A stretch of 64,000 nucleotides of DNA from Aselliscus stoliczkanus (lineage: Eukaryota > Chordata > Mammalia > Chiroptera > Hipposideridae), in assembly GCA_033961575.1 (NCBI GenBank), contig CM066736.1, positions 9,023,501 to 9,087,500 of the forward strand, in the 5' to 3' direction. The position numbers and the translations under genes are program-made. The notes beneath the pieces were generated by a model. That model was not told where the DNA came from and searched no databases. It worked only from the letters and a program-made list of their open reading frames with translations. Shown here one piece after another: positions 10,700 to 21,167 of the stretch; position 1 is the first letter of the stretch; each line of letters opens with the position of its first letter.

Positions 10700-11290
10700 C
10701 TTGTATATTTCAGCTCATTTTTTAAAAGCCTTCTTTCTTGTCTGTCCCTCTGTCTCTATATATCATCTATCTAGTGTTTATATAGTTATAGCATGTCTTA
10801 AAAAATTGATATCCAGCTGGAGACAGGGAGAATTGTGCCTCGCATGTTACTTGAGTTCAAACTGACAACTTGGATGTAAATCGGTGCATTTCTACTCTGT
10901 TTATTTAATAAAGCACAATATAACTTCTTTTAAAAAAATTGATATCCACGTATATACACCATTTTACATTTTGATTAAATGTTAAAATTCTTATTACAAA
11001 AATAGCATAGAGATAAACCTGTTGCTGGAAACAAGCAAACCTTTAAAAAATCTTAGATACTATTATTTGCGACTATGCCCATACATGTTGTTGGATCAAT
11101 GAATGAAGACAAAAAGTAGAGGGAAATGCTTTCTCCCAGCTCAGATCCAATCACTGAAGATTTTCTGGTGTATGTCCTTCCATTACCCGCCCCACTCCAT
11201 TCCTATAACTGTATATATATTTTAAAAACTCCCAAGATTATCTTGTACATGCTGTTTCATGCTATGACTTTTTAAAATTAATGGCAAATA
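10700..11290 (-). mobile_element. Old L1 3' remnant hosting a retrocopy
   Basis: AT-rich sequence of the antisense L1ME 3'-region type ('tacaccattttacattttga', 'catagagataaacctg', 'cttgtacatgctgtttcatg') flanks the small insert at 10816-10938. Removing the insert and one target-site copy restores continuous AT-rich sequence. Subfamily and edges are uncertain. Confidence 0.5.
10816..10938 (+). pseudogene. 5'-truncated retrocopy of an mRNA 3' end, parent unknown
   Basis: About 117 bp sit between two copies of AAAAAATTGATATCCA (10800-10815 and 10933-10948). The insert carries AATAAA at 10907-10912 and reaches a run of seven A 19 nt later (10932-10938), as expected for a polyadenylated transcript. 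The upstream repeat is preceded by TT, giving the TT/AAAA target typical of L1 endonuclease. This combination indicates L1-mediated retroposition of only the last part of a 3' UTR. I do not recognise the parent gene. No coding part is present. Confidence 0.8.
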
Positions 11291-11455
11291 TAAAATTCAA
11301 CTCTTGACGACCTACAAGAAAAGGGGGAATCAACGGTGTGAGCTATGTAACTGAAGAATATTATTGTCATTGTCAAAGTTACTGGCAACCTCAAAATTAA
11401 TCTGTGAGACTTTGCTTCTGATCTGGTTTTGAGGCTAGGGTCCCTGCAGCAGCAT
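11291..11455. other. Unassigned AT-rich sequence
   Basis: Possibly the tail of the preceding old L1; no independent feature is seen. Confidence 0.3.
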
Positions 11456-11720
11456 TTTCAAAGTGTGGCCCGTGGCCTATCTGTCCCCAGCATCCGCTCC
11501 TCTGCCCAGCACCGGTGGGCTCTGGTCCTTGGGCGACCTGCAGAGACAGGGCCAGGGGCCCGGCGGGGCTGGCTCCCCCTTCGCCCAGCCTAGCCCCACC
11601 CCTCCGGCTGAGCGGCTCCATCCGTCACGTGTCTGTCCCTCCCACCCTCCCGCCTCTCTCTTACATGCGTCTGTAATCGTGTGCTCTGGGGAGGGTCCGG
11701 GCAACAGCTGCCTTTGATCA
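11456..11720. promoter_or_regulatory. CpG-enriched unique segment, candidate regulatory element
   Basis: About 15 CpGs fall in roughly 240 bp, against a CpG-poor background, and no known repeat is visible. An E-box CACGTG lies at 11626-11631, and 'ggcccggcggggctgg' and 'cctccggctgagcggctcc' are GC-rich runs. Frames on both strands cross it (84 and 75 codons), as GC-rich DNA commonly allows. A regulatory role is inferred from composition only. Confidence 0.3.
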
Positions 11721-11904
11721 GCCCAACATCTGGGAGACTCGGCACTTCAAGAACGCTGACTGGTGATCAAAGGTGGGAACGCTGTGACAGCTGAGACTTG
11801 GCAAGGACCCAGCCCGGCTAAAATGCTCGGGTGGGGGAGGAGAAAGACAGGATTGGGAGGGTGGGGAGCAAGGAGCAACCCACCCAACCACAGCGGCCTG
11901 GCGC

Positions 11905-12062
11905 TAAGGGCAGTTGGGAGCATGAGCTTTGCTCCGGTGACTTTGACTCTGTGCCTCAGTTTCCTCCTCCACAAAATGGGGATAATAACATGAGGAGGAA
12001 ATGAGCTAAGACATGAAAAGTGCCTAGAACGGTGCCTGGTTCCCAGGGTGAACTCATACATG
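11905..12062 (+). repeat. MIR SINE (sense)
   Basis: 'gactctgtgcctcagtttcc', 'ccacaaaatggggataataa' and 'gaaaagtgcctagaacggtg' show the sense 3' half. A second short piece ('cagtttacccatcagtaaaa') follows at about 12181. Confidence 0.8.
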
Positions 12063-12215
12063 ACAGCGGGTGTCACAGCCCTTCGTGTTCCTAGAGCCAG
12101 GTCTGGGAGAGAATGACAGAGTTCTGCCTCTTTCCAAAAGCTTTAGTGCCTCCTAAGGTGCAATGAACTGTTTTGGGCCTCAGTTTACCCATCAGTAAAA
12201 TGGGGAACCATACCC

Positions 12216-12639
12216 AAACCTTGAAATTAAGCAACGGTATGATTTCTTTCTCTTTGACCCATGGAGAAATTGAGATGAGAAGCCGTGCAACCAGGAGCCA
12301 GCCCACTATTTACCCACCTGGGAGGTACCCCAAACCCCAAATTGGAGGGTTGCACTACTGCTACTTATTGGGTTTTTTCATGGAGGCCACGAGTTCTCCC
12401 ACCTTTGCCTATGGGTTGGGGTTCAATAATACTACCACCAGCAGCAACAGTTACCTTAATTTTTCTGACTTTACATTTCTTATTAAAGGATAACATACCG
12501 GAGAAGGCACATATCAGCACACCGAATTGTGACAAACTGAACACAGCCAGGGAACCAGCAGCCAGATGGACAAGATTCCTAGGCCCCCCGAAATGCCGTC
12601 ATGCTCCCTTCTGGTCACTGCCCCTGGCATGGAAACTGC
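12216..12639. other. Unique sequence
   Basis: Overlapping plus-strand frames of 106 and 160 codons (12173-12493, 12285-12767) use different frames of the same DNA. Neither shows a domain, and the longer one runs into a MIR. No gene is called. Confidence 0.4.
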
Positions 12640-12810
12640 TTGCTTTTATTTTGATTTGTTGCGTGCTCACTAGGAACCAGGCAAAGCAGAAAACCTCCTT
12701 GCAGGCACTGGCCTGCACTGGTATGGTCCCCATTATACAGATAAGAAAACAGGTGCATAGCGTCTAAGCAAATTGCGCTGGTAGGTGACGTTTCAAAGCT
12801 TCAAGCCCTG
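12640..12810 (-). repeat. MIR SINE (antisense)
   Basis: 'cccattatacagataagaaa', 'acaggtgcatagcgtctaag' and 'caaattgcgctggtaggtga' are a diverged antisense MIR core. Confidence 0.6.
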
Positions 12811-13744
12811 GCCCCAGGACGGTGAGCTTTTACTGTTTTAGGAATGATGCTTGGGAGCCGGTTGTCAGGGGGAGAGCATTTTAATTTTTGGAAGGAAGGG
12901 GGTGTTAGGGAAGCCAGCTTACAAATAATAGGGTGTCACACGTCAGGGCTTTTAGGAAATAGAGCTGTTCAGTGGCCCAGGGGGCTTTTACTGAATGTCC
13001 TGAGCTGCTGTCAAGCAGTGGCTAGTGGTTTGCCCTCAAGGACCGGATACTGCAGCCCCTACGCCTCTCTTCTCTCACCCTCCCAATTCTCTCCCCCAAG
13101 AGCTTCATCAGTCCATACAGCGGACGCGCTGATGGCACCAGGGAGAAAGGCATCTTCCTGTCCCTGTAGTGTTAGCCTGCAGGCTCTCTTAGCTTGGTCT
13201 GAAAGCAGAGCTGGAGGCAAAGTTCATGTGCAGTCGTTGATTTGGGAAGGGATTCCAGGATCAGGATAGAGGGGGAGCCAACAAAAGCACACGTTACTGC
13301 CTTGGCCATGGCTACAGGCAGCTGGTATGGATCTGCAGGATGTAGGAAGCCTCATTAAACATATCTCCGAAGCGACTGCTCAGGGCATAAGGGAGGGAAG
13401 CCATCAGCTCCTATCCCTCAGTCAAGGTGACCCCATAACTGTCAACTCCCATTCACTTCTAGGTTGTGTTGGTGAACTGGTCCCCACAAAAGTGGCTGGG
13501 GTAGGAGGTGGGCATAAGCAGATAGAAGAAGTCTACGAAAGGGCCCGAGACACTGGAGGCCACTAGAAAGGCTTCTCGGAGACCGTGGGCTGGGACTGGC
13601 TCATCTGGCCCAGGCGAGCTGGTGACCCCTCAACACCATCAGTCCTTACTCCGCTCCCAGCCCCTACCCTGCTGAACTCCGTTCTTTCCTCTTTTGCTCT
13701 GACACCATCGCTCACACAAGATGTCACCTGCTCTACTTGAAGAT
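12811..13744. other. Unique sequence
   Basis: No repeat or gene is recognised in about 930 bp. A 141-codon frame (12844-13269) and a 79-codon frame (13327-13566) show no motif. The segment could hold conserved non-coding DNA, which only an alignment can tell. Confidence 0.35.
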
Positions 13745-14218
13745 GTCCTTAAATTATGTTTCCCAAGTATTCTTAGGCCGAAGTCCTAACCCCTTGTGCC
13801 CCAGGGTGTGACCTTATTTGGAAACTGAGTCATTGCAGATATGGGTAGTTAAGACGAGGTCATACTGGAGTTGAGTGGGCGCTTAATCCAAAATGACTGG
13901 TGTCCATTAAAAAAAGGGAAATTTGGTTACCGAGTTGCACTGAGGGCAAACACGGATACCAGGTGAAGTTGAAGGCAGAGATCAGGGTGAAACACCCATA
14001 AACCAAGGAATACCAAAGATTGCAGCACAGCACCAGAAGCTAGGGAGAGGCAAGAAACAAATTTCCCTTCCCCTCCAATCCCAGCCTCAGGAAGAACCTC
14101 CCCTGCTGACACCTTGACCTTGGACTTCCAGCCTCCAGAACTGGGACACTAAATTTCTGTTATGTAAGCCACCCACTTGGTGGTAATTTTTTATGGCAGC
14201 CTGAGCAAATGGATCAAC
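13745..14218 (+). mobile_element. MLT1-type MaLR LTR
   Basis: 'ggtgtgaccttatttggaaa', 'tgagtcattgcagata', 'caaaatgactggtgtcc', 'ccttgaccttggacttccag' with 'cctccagaactgggacac', and 'tatggcagcctgagcaaatg' follow the MLT1 sense order to the 3' end. Confidence 0.85.
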
Positions 14219-14999
14219 ATTCTCAAGTAGACATTTCAACACTACAATGAGAGGAACTGCTATCTTGGGACGTGTTTTGAGTCACGGGCCACATGAATAA
14301 CAACAAACCCTCTCTACAAAAACTCACATCCACATAGAATTTTGGAAACAACTTTCGGAAGTTCTCGGCTTCCCCCAATCCCGTCCATGGCTTCAGAGTC
14401 ATTCTGGAGATGGTTAAGTGCTCAAAGAGGCAGCACCATTTCAGGCGGGAGTGAAGAAGCATCTCTGGGCTGATTAAGTCAAGTGGATTTGACATACAGA
14501 TGTTCTTTTTATGAGCAACCTTTGTAGAAACATAAATCAGGAGAAGGGAGCGAAGTCTATATAACCTTTTATGGTGGGTGGGAGGGGCATGAGCATCCAA
14601 AACCCTGGGCAAGGATTTGATACCAACAGGGTCACTGATGTCATGTCACAGCTTCCGGCTCACAGGCTCACAGGAGGTGCTCACCGATGCTCATCCCCTT
14701 CTTCTGGCCCCTGGGAAAAAGGACAGATCAGCAGAATCCAGCACTTTGCAGACCAGAAAAAGTCACATGGAGCTATTCATTTTAACCGGCTTGCCCAGGT
14801 TTTCTGCAGATTTGCATGGTCAGTGCTCCATCCGGAGTCCCCAGATGGATCTGTGCAAACACCTTCTGGCTTCTGGGAGCTTTGTCTCCTCACAGCTGCA
14901 CCTGTGTCTGCCGTGGCGGTCTGCGCCCAGGCTCCTGGCCACTCTGCCTGCAAGCCCAGAGGGCTGATGGTGACAGGAGACAGAATACACCCTGGCGCT
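14219..14999. other. Unique sequence
   Basis: No feature is recognised. Several frames (116-146 codons, both strands) overlap each other around 14571-15011 without domains. Confidence 0.35.
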
Positions 15000-15275
15000 A
15001 TTCTCAAATGACCAGTCAGGGGTAGAAAAGCTCAACTGCTTTGCCTCGATTGAGTTGGGACAAGCACTGAGGTTTAATTTACACTCCTGAGCTCCCCACA
15101 GGATCAGGCTAAGCTGAGGCTTTGCTGAAACCTCACCCTGACTCAGCTCTTCCTTGTTTCCCCTTTGCTTCACTTCATCACCTATTGTCTTCTCTGAGTA
15201 CTTCCTTAATAAATCACCTGGCATAAGAGTCTTCGTGCCAGTTCCTGCTTCTGCGAACCTGACATAAGCGGGGCG
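15000..15275 (+). repeat. LTR-like 3' end remnant
   Basis: AATAAA near 15209 is followed by 'cctgcttctgcgaacctgac', the layout seen at LTR ends (poly(A) signal, then tctgcttcctgg-aacc-acc). Family is not assigned. Confidence 0.4.
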
Positions 15276-15436
15276 ATTTAGTCCCTTCTGAGCATCCCGA
15301 GTGTCTTCTCAAATATCCTGGGATGTCTGCTGTGGGCCTGGTCCGAACTGGGCATAAAAGTGATATGAGGAGAGAGACTAGGAGGGAAAACTCTTTTGGT
15401 TAATATAGTGATGAGGGCAAGCATGCTAAAATTAAG

Positions 15437-15627
15437 CCAGCATGTCTCCATCTTGGCACTATTGACACTAGGGGCTGGGTCCGGTGGTGGGGGCTGTCCT
15501 GGGCACTGTAGGATGTTAAGCACAATCTTTGGCCTCTACTCACTAGATTCCCTCCAGGTATGTCCACCCAAAATATCTCCAGACATGAGCAAATGCCACC
15601 CACGTTTGAGAACTGCTGCGTCAAACC
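15437..15627 (+). mobile_element. MER20-like hAT element
   Basis: 'cttggcactattgacactag', 'gggggctgtcctgggcactg', 'taggatgttaagcacaatc' and 'atatctccagacatgagcaa' with 'cgtttgagaactgctg' follow the MER20 consensus from 5' to 3' terminus. Confidence 0.85.
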
Positions 15628-15649
15628 CAAACCTGAGTGATGAGTAAGA

Positions 15650-15850
15650 CCTAGCCAAGTGAAGACAGGGAGAGGAAACAGCATGTGCAAAGGCCCTGAG
15701 GTGGGAAGAACTTGGGTCAGCGGAGGAAGAGAAGGAAGGATGATATGGCTGAGGGCAGGGAGCGATGAAGGAAATGGTAAAAGATGGAGCTGGAAAAGTG
15801 GGCAGGGGCCAAATCCCGCAGGGCCTCGGCGGACACAGTGAAGAGTAATT
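15650..15850 (+). repeat. Old interspersed repeat fragment (family B)
   Basis: 'catgtgcaaaggccctgagg' and 'aaatcccgcagggcctcggc' follow the middle part of the same old repeat family as at 4285 and 55590. It may continue at 16525 after later insertions. Confidence 0.5.
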
Positions 15851-16164
15851 TAAGAGTAAAGGAAAGTCACAAAAGTGTTGTTTCCCCTCAACCCCCCATT
15901 CAGTGTATGTTTATTAAATGTTTACTCTGTGGCAGACATGGTGCCGGTGAAAGACAGGGAAGGGCTTCCAGGGGAGGGATTATAAGGAGGGTGAGGTCTC
16001 CTATGTGACATAATGGTAATTCCAGGGGCCGAGTCTGTGTACTGTCTCCCTGCTGCACACTCAGGGACATCCAAGGATGTTTTAAAATCGGCCACAGAAA
16101 TCAATAAATGCTGCATGTTAGGACCTTATCCTCCACGCATCCCAGATCATGGCACCTGTGACCA

Positions 16165-16430
16165 GAGACAGTTTTACTTCTTCCTTTCCTATCTGGTGGC
16201 CTTTTATTTCCTTTTCGTGCCAAATTCTGGGGCTGCCGCTTCCAGTACAATGTTGAATGGATGTGGCAAGAGTGGCCATCCTTGTCTTGTTCCTGATCAT
16301 TGGGGGAGACACCCAGTTTTTTATCATTATGTCTGACACTTGCTGTGAGCTCCTTGTCATCAGGTTGAACAAGTTCCCTTCTAGTCCTAATTCATTGAGT
16401 GTTTTATTTTTTTGGCCCCACGAAAGGATA
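16165..16430 (-). mobile_element. L1 ORF2 fragment (antisense)
   Basis: 'tggtggccttttatttcctt', 'acaatgttgaatggatgtgg' and 'caagagtggccatccttgtc' are the antisense of a well-known part of L1 ORF2 (reverse-transcriptase region). It is about 265 bp with stops in all frames and no active element. Confidence 0.85.
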
Positions 16431-16524
16431 TTCAATCTACAGGAAGATTTGCAGACTTCAGCTGACTTTTACCTTCAAAAGCCTCCCTCCCCCGGCTATT
16501 TTGAGAAGACTGACGATGCCAGGG

Positions 16525-16620
16525 GCAGGGGTGGAGGCCGGGAGGCCAGGAAGAAGCCTGTAGGGTCATCCTGGTGAGAGATGATGGTGGCCGCGACTCT
16601 GGTGGTGGCCATGGAAAGAC
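16525..16620 (+). repeat. Old interspersed repeat fragment (family B), second part
   Basis: 'gtgagagatgatggtggccg' and 'ctctggtggtggccatggaa' correspond to a later part of the family seen at 15650, in the same orientation. Confidence 0.45.
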
Positions 16621-17194
16621 GGGCATAGCTTCAATAGATGCTGCAGTAGGAAAAATGACACAGAGGGTGAGTATACCTACAATATGCACTTCTCTAGGCT
16701 GGGATCTCTAGAAGGGATTCAGGAGTGCTTAATTGATTTCAGGAGAGCTCTGGGGTCAGGGTGGGAGGGGCGTGGCAGAGCAGCTTCAGGCAGGGGAAGG
16801 GGCCCAGCCACGGTGTGGTCTCAGGTGAAGTCTGGTTTCAGCCTGACCCTCTGGGGACCCTGGAGATAGATGACAGAGTTGCCCCCCATATTCTTCAATG
16901 ATTGGCTGCTCCCCAGTGAGGGGCGGTGTGGCCTCCCAGGGGTCTCCATCACTGGGCAGAGTTGCTTGGCTCAGTGCGGGTCAATCCTTCAGGGCCAGTT
17001 GCAGTAAGCCCCCTGAAGCACTTGCAGCAGCTAAGGGGTGGATGTATCAGGGTTAAAAGGCATGTGGGTGGGGCACAAGTCACATACACTTATGGCACGT
17101 TTATGGAACCCAGGGTTCAGTGTGGTGCCTAGCAGGTCAAAAGGGATGTGGGACTAGTTATTGTAATTGAATCACCAATATCTTTGAAAAGATT
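16621..17194. other. Unassigned, possibly repeat-derived sequence
   Basis: GC-rich stretch 16730-17060 ('ggcagagcagcttcaggcag', 'cccagccacggtgtggtctc') has the look of an old LTR, but I cannot place it. No gene is supported. Confidence 0.3.
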
Positions 17195-17195
17195 G

Positions 17196-17224
17196 GTGTG
17201 TGTGTGTGTGTGCGCACACACACG
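17196..17224. repeat. (TG)n-(CA)n inverted microsatellite
   Basis: A (GT)n run passes through gcgc into (AC)n, so the tract is alternating purine-pyrimidine throughout and partly self-complementary. Confidence 0.9.
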
Positions 17225-17728
17225 TTTGGGATGACTAATCAACCAAATCGCTTTTCCTAGGACTCAGGGTTTCCCAGAAGTGGGACTTTCGGTGCTAAAC
17301 CTAGGACAGTGCCAGGCAACGGTCACCCTAATAATGGAAGGTAACTCAAGCCACCTGTTATATATATAAAGATCCTACTAAAATAAGCTTTACCTGCAGC
17401 CTGCAGGTAACGCCTTCACAGCATCTATTTCTAGTATTTACCTGGTGATAAACTGACCAGCAGGAAGCATTTTCCAGATGTGACCTAATTTTCCTCCTCC
17501 AGGTATCTGGAGATGGTCGTTGGGTGGTGATTGATCCAAGCCCCGGTTTGAAGACAGGGAGATTGTTGCTAAGCTTAGCTCTTCTGTGCCCAAGTCACAT
17601 GGCCCACGAGGGGAAGGCCCCACCCTCCTGGGCCTGCCTCCTCACTGCTATCTGGAAGCGAGAGGGACCCTGAAAGCTTGCAGCTTCCTCACCTCTCCCA
17701 TCGTTTTACCTCACAATCTCCTTCTCTC
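17225..17728. other. Unique sequence with a 21-nt palindrome
   Basis: A perfect inverted repeat TTACCTGCAG / CTGCAGGTAA with one central base lies at 17390-17410. Nothing else was recognised. Confidence 0.45.
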
Positions 17729-17743
17729 TAAAAAGAGAGACTA

Positions 17744-17866
17744 GGGCCAGCTGAGTGGCGCGGTGGTTAAGCGCTGGCTTGGGAAGCCAGCGGCCCCGGT
17801 TCGGGTCCCATATATGAGGGCCAGTGACACTGCCCTCAAAAAATAAAAATAAAAAAAAAATAAAAA
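17744..17866 (+). mobile_element. Short-form tRNA-headed SINE (copy 2)
   Basis: The head of about 95 bp starts gggccagctgagtggcgcgg. A perfect 5-bp anticodon-type stem (gctgg...ccagc) is followed by a B-box-like ggttcgggtcc. It ends at 'actgccctc' (17837) and continues directly as (a)n with t interruptions. It lacks the long body, AATAAA and TCTT of the long form. A perfect 14-bp target-site duplication TAAAAAGAGAGACT lies at 17729-17742 and 17867-17880. The intact duplication suggests recent insertion. A tRNA gene is excluded by the missing acceptor stem pairing and the A-tail. Confidence 0.92.
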
Positions 17867-17880
17867 TAAAAAGAGAGACT

Positions 17881-18946
17881 GACCAGCTTAGATCCTGAAG
17901 TTCCAAGCTCTGCACTCACCCTGAATTGGCTCCTTCTCCTCAGAGGATGGGCGGAGCAAATGCCCTTCTTGTGTGACCTGAATCCTCTGTCCCAGACCCC
18001 TTCTCTGCTTTGCCAAGATGCACAGTGTCTGCCTTCCTGCCCAAGCCCGGTGCCCAGCTGTCTTGGACAGAATGAGCTACTTATGAGTCCTGCCAGCAGC
18101 CCTGCCCGGGGTGGTCCCACTGGCATCTCCGTGAGCATGGCCTCCACTGCCTGGCCTCAGGCAGCCCCGGCCAGCTGGCCAGATGCCCAGGGAAGGCCAC
18201 ACCGCCTCCCGCTCTGGTCAGAGGTCTGACTTGTTTTGGAAGCATCTGATGATTTTTTTCAAAAACCTTGTTTTACTTCTTTTCTGAAAACATCCCATAA
18301 AATAATCTTACAGCCAGAGGAAATGCATCTTGGTCAGGGACCGCCCATGCACGGGCAAGCTGATGAAGAGAGACTCCTTGCCCCCCCCCACCCCCGCAAT
18401 TCTGCCCTCGCACTTTACAAAACTAATGGCAACTTGGTGTCCTGTTCTCAACTTTTAGGGAAGTTTTTTTCCAGAGGTGTCACTTTAGTACTCCAGACCT
18501 CTAGATCCTGGGAACACCCCTGTGTACCCGCTCTCTGTCATAAGATTCTGTAAATTGTAATTTAAATGGATGGAATTTAAATCGAATGGAATTTAGTAGG
18601 AATTTGTTACACAAAATATGGCAAGTGAAAGATGGGCAGGGTGTCATGTCTGTGAGGTGAGCGTGCACGGAGCTCAGACCCAGGCAGCTCTGACCCAGGT
18701 CCCGTGACCCAGTTAAGAATCACAGGTGCTTTGCCTGTTAGAGATGAGACTGGAGCAAGGACGCCTGCCTTCAGCACCAGAGGAAAGTTGCAATCCTGGG
18801 CAGCTCAGGATGCACCCTGGGCAACTGTCCTCTCCTAATATTAGCTGCTGTGGCCGAGGCAAACCCAGCCAACCATATCACACACATGAAAACAACCTCA
18901 GCCCCGAGTCAGGACAGATCAAAGACTCAAATCCCTGGGCTGGGAG
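17881..18946. other. Unique sequence
   Basis: No gene or repeat is recognised in about 1 kb. Frames of 89 and 105 codons (17960-18229, 18236-18553) show no domain. A short C-rich run lies near 18381-18395. Confidence 0.35.
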
Positions 18947-19110
18947 GTGTCTTGGGCTGGACTGCCCCAGAAGCAGACCCTGAGCCAAGGAATCGAGTGA
19001 AAGGAGCTTGTTTGGGAGATGATGCCAGATGGGCAGAGGAGGGCAGGTACTGAGACAGGGAAGATCAAATGGTCAGAGGTGGAACCAAGCCTGGGGCTCT
19101 ATAACCCCTT
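18947..19110. repeat. Possible old LTR-type repeat
   Basis: 'ggactgccccagaagcagac' and 'aaaggagcttgtttgggaga' resemble the start of an old repeat I cannot name. Confidence 0.25.
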
Positions 19111-19187
19111 TATTTTATTCTCTTTTCCCAGGATGAAAAGCCTCGATTTGGTAACTGGGCAACCTTGTGTTAAAAAAGAAAACGTAA

Positions 19188-19620
19188 GGGCAACCCAAGT
19201 GGCGCGTTGTTTAAGGGTTGGCTTGGGACGCCTGTTCTGAGCCACAGGGCCCCCATTCGGATCCCACATAAGTGCCAGTGATGCTGCGCCCTCTACAGCT
19301 AAGATGGTGAACAACAGCTCCACCTGGAGCTGGGCTGCTGAGAGTTGCCAGCGATGGCGTAGGCTGCAGTGGGGCTGGCCGGCAGCTGGCGTGCACTTTC
19401 ATGAGCTGCTGTGAGCTGCCATGAGCAGCCGTCCAATGGCTGGTGAGCGACTGCCTCACCCAGGAAGAGCGCAATGATGATACCAACATGGGCCAGTGAA
19501 GCGACGTCCTCCGCAACTAGACTGAAGAACAAAAAGGACAGCAACTTGTGTGTTCCCCTTCCCCGATTCCCCAACGCTGTTCCCCTCCCCCAATTCCCCA
19601 GTAAAATCTTAAAAAAAGAA
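19188..19620 (+). mobile_element. Long-form tRNA-headed SINE (copy 3)
   Basis: This is the most diverged copy. The head 'gggcaacccaagtggcgcgt' is recognisable, but its middle has extra bases ('tgttctgagccacag', about 19233-19247) and the B box is eroded to cattcggatcc. The body carries an inserted 'gatggtga' before 'acaacagctccacctggag'. The 3' end holds two copies of the unit of about 27 bp, then AGTAAA in place of AATAAA, and 'tctt'. Near-identical flanks (ttaaaaaagaaaacgtaag before, ttaaaaaaagaaaacttaag after) are an aged target-site duplication. It is probably an old, inactive copy. Confidence 0.88.
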
Positions 19621-19675
19621 AACTTAAGTTGTGTGAAATGCAGCATTTTTGAATGTGTATGATATTGTCTTTATC

Positions 19676-20090
19676 AGTTTGTTCGGGCTTCCATAACGAA
19701 GTACTGCAGCCTGGGTGGCTTTAACAAAAATGTATTTTCTAAAAAACAAAAAACAAAAAAACGTTATTTTCTCACAGTTCTGGGGGCTTGAAGTCCAAGG
19801 TCAAGGTGTCAGCAGGCTGGTGTCTTCTGAGGCCTCTCTTTTTTGGCTTGTAGGCAGCCATCTTTTCCCTGTGTCTTCACATGCTATTTCCTTGGCCCAT
19901 GTCTGTGTCTAAATTGTCTCTTCTTAGGATGACACCAGTCATATTGGATTAGGGGCCACCCTAATGACCTCATTTTTAACTTAATTACCTCTATAAAAAC
20001 CCCATCTCCAAATACAGTCACATTCTGAGGTCCTGGGGGCTGGGGCTTCCACATATGAATTTTGGGGAAACACAAGTCAGTTCATAACAG
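19676..20090 (-). mobile_element. MLT1-type MaLR LTR (antisense)
   Basis: Read on the minus strand it starts 'tgttatgaactgacttgtgt' with 'ccccaaaattcatatgtgga' and ends at the cagtttgttcgggctt block. An A-rich insert of about 22 bp (19742-19763) is flanked by tattttct on both sides. Confidence 0.9.
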
Positions 20091-20224
20091 GTACTGACCC
20101 TGGAAATTGTACGGCAAACCACAGGGACCCTTTTGCCTAATATTAGGGTGGACGAGTTTTCCATTTGTCCTGGGGGTATATTCATTCTCCACAGTGACCA
20201 CTTACAGACCTATTTAGTTGTCAC

Positions 20225-20765
20225 AACTCAGGAGGTGGGGAGCTAACAGAATAACATCCCTCCCCAAAGATGCCCATCTCCTAATCCCCAGAAACTTGTG
20301 CACCTGTTATGCTATATGGGCAAGGGAATGGAGGTGGCAGGTGGAATTAAAGTTGCTGATTGGTTTACCTTAAAATAGGGGAGGTTATCCTGAATTATCC
20401 GGGTGGGCAAGTGGCATCACACGGGTCCCTAAGTGGGGAAGCAAGAGGCAGCAGGGGAGAGTTGGAGGAAATGTGACCATGGGCCAAAAGTCAGACATAT
20501 GCTGTGTTGCTGGCTGTGAAAATGGAAGCAGGGGCCATGAGCCAAGGAATACGGGAGACCTCTAAAACAAGAAGAGGCAAGACAATGGATTCCTCCTGAC
20601 CTTGAACTTCCAGAAAGGAACAGGGTCCTGCTGATACCTTGATCTTAGCCAGTGAGGCCTGTGTGAGACTTCCGATCTACAGAATTGCGAGACAACAAAT
20701 CCGTGTTGTGTAAGCTCCAAGTGTGTGGCCATTTGTTACAGCAGCATTGCAAAGCATATACAACT
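20225..20765 (+). mobile_element. MLT1-type MaLR LTR
   Basis: 'aagatgcccatctcctaatc', 'gaggttatcctgaattatcc', 'gggtgggcaagtggcatcac', 'gagccaaggaatacgggaga' and 'ccatttgttacagcagcatt' follow the MLT1 order. It lies in divergent orientation to the LTR ending at 20090. Confidence 0.88.
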
Positions 20766-21167
20766 AGCATCGAGTGGGTGGAGACCACTAAACATTCTTC
20801 AACGTGCAGGAAACCCTCTCCCTGCCCAAATCATCCAGTCCCAAATGTCTAAGTTGAGGAGTTTGGTGATTCCAAACATTTGTTGGGGGTGGAAGGAGTC
20901 ATGGGAACTTTTGGGTCTCCAGGAAAAGGGAGGGGCCTCTTTGCAGATCAGCATCTCCTAGTCTATGGACACAAACAAGTGCATTCAGTGTCAGGGGTTC
21001 TGGGAACCCCTGTGGGATTCACAGGCCTAGGTTAAGAACATCTGTCCTGGAAAAGATGAGTAAACTCATTCAAGGCACCAGGTTGAGAGGGAACCAGGAG
21101 CAACTGTGGAATGTTGCGTGATGTGTTGGGAGCTGAGGAAGGGACGTCTGGATTTTTATCCCAGCTT
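20766..21167. other. Unique sequence
   Basis: 'gtctatggacacaaacaag' and nearby phrases do not match a repeat I know. No gene is visible. Confidence 0.35.

Noticed and set aside
12285..12767. 160-codon open frame
   Set aside because: It overlaps another frame of the same strand and runs into a MIR, with no recognisable product.
16165..16430. L1 reverse-transcriptase fragment as a coding gene
   Set aside because: It is a short antisense fragment with stops in every frame.
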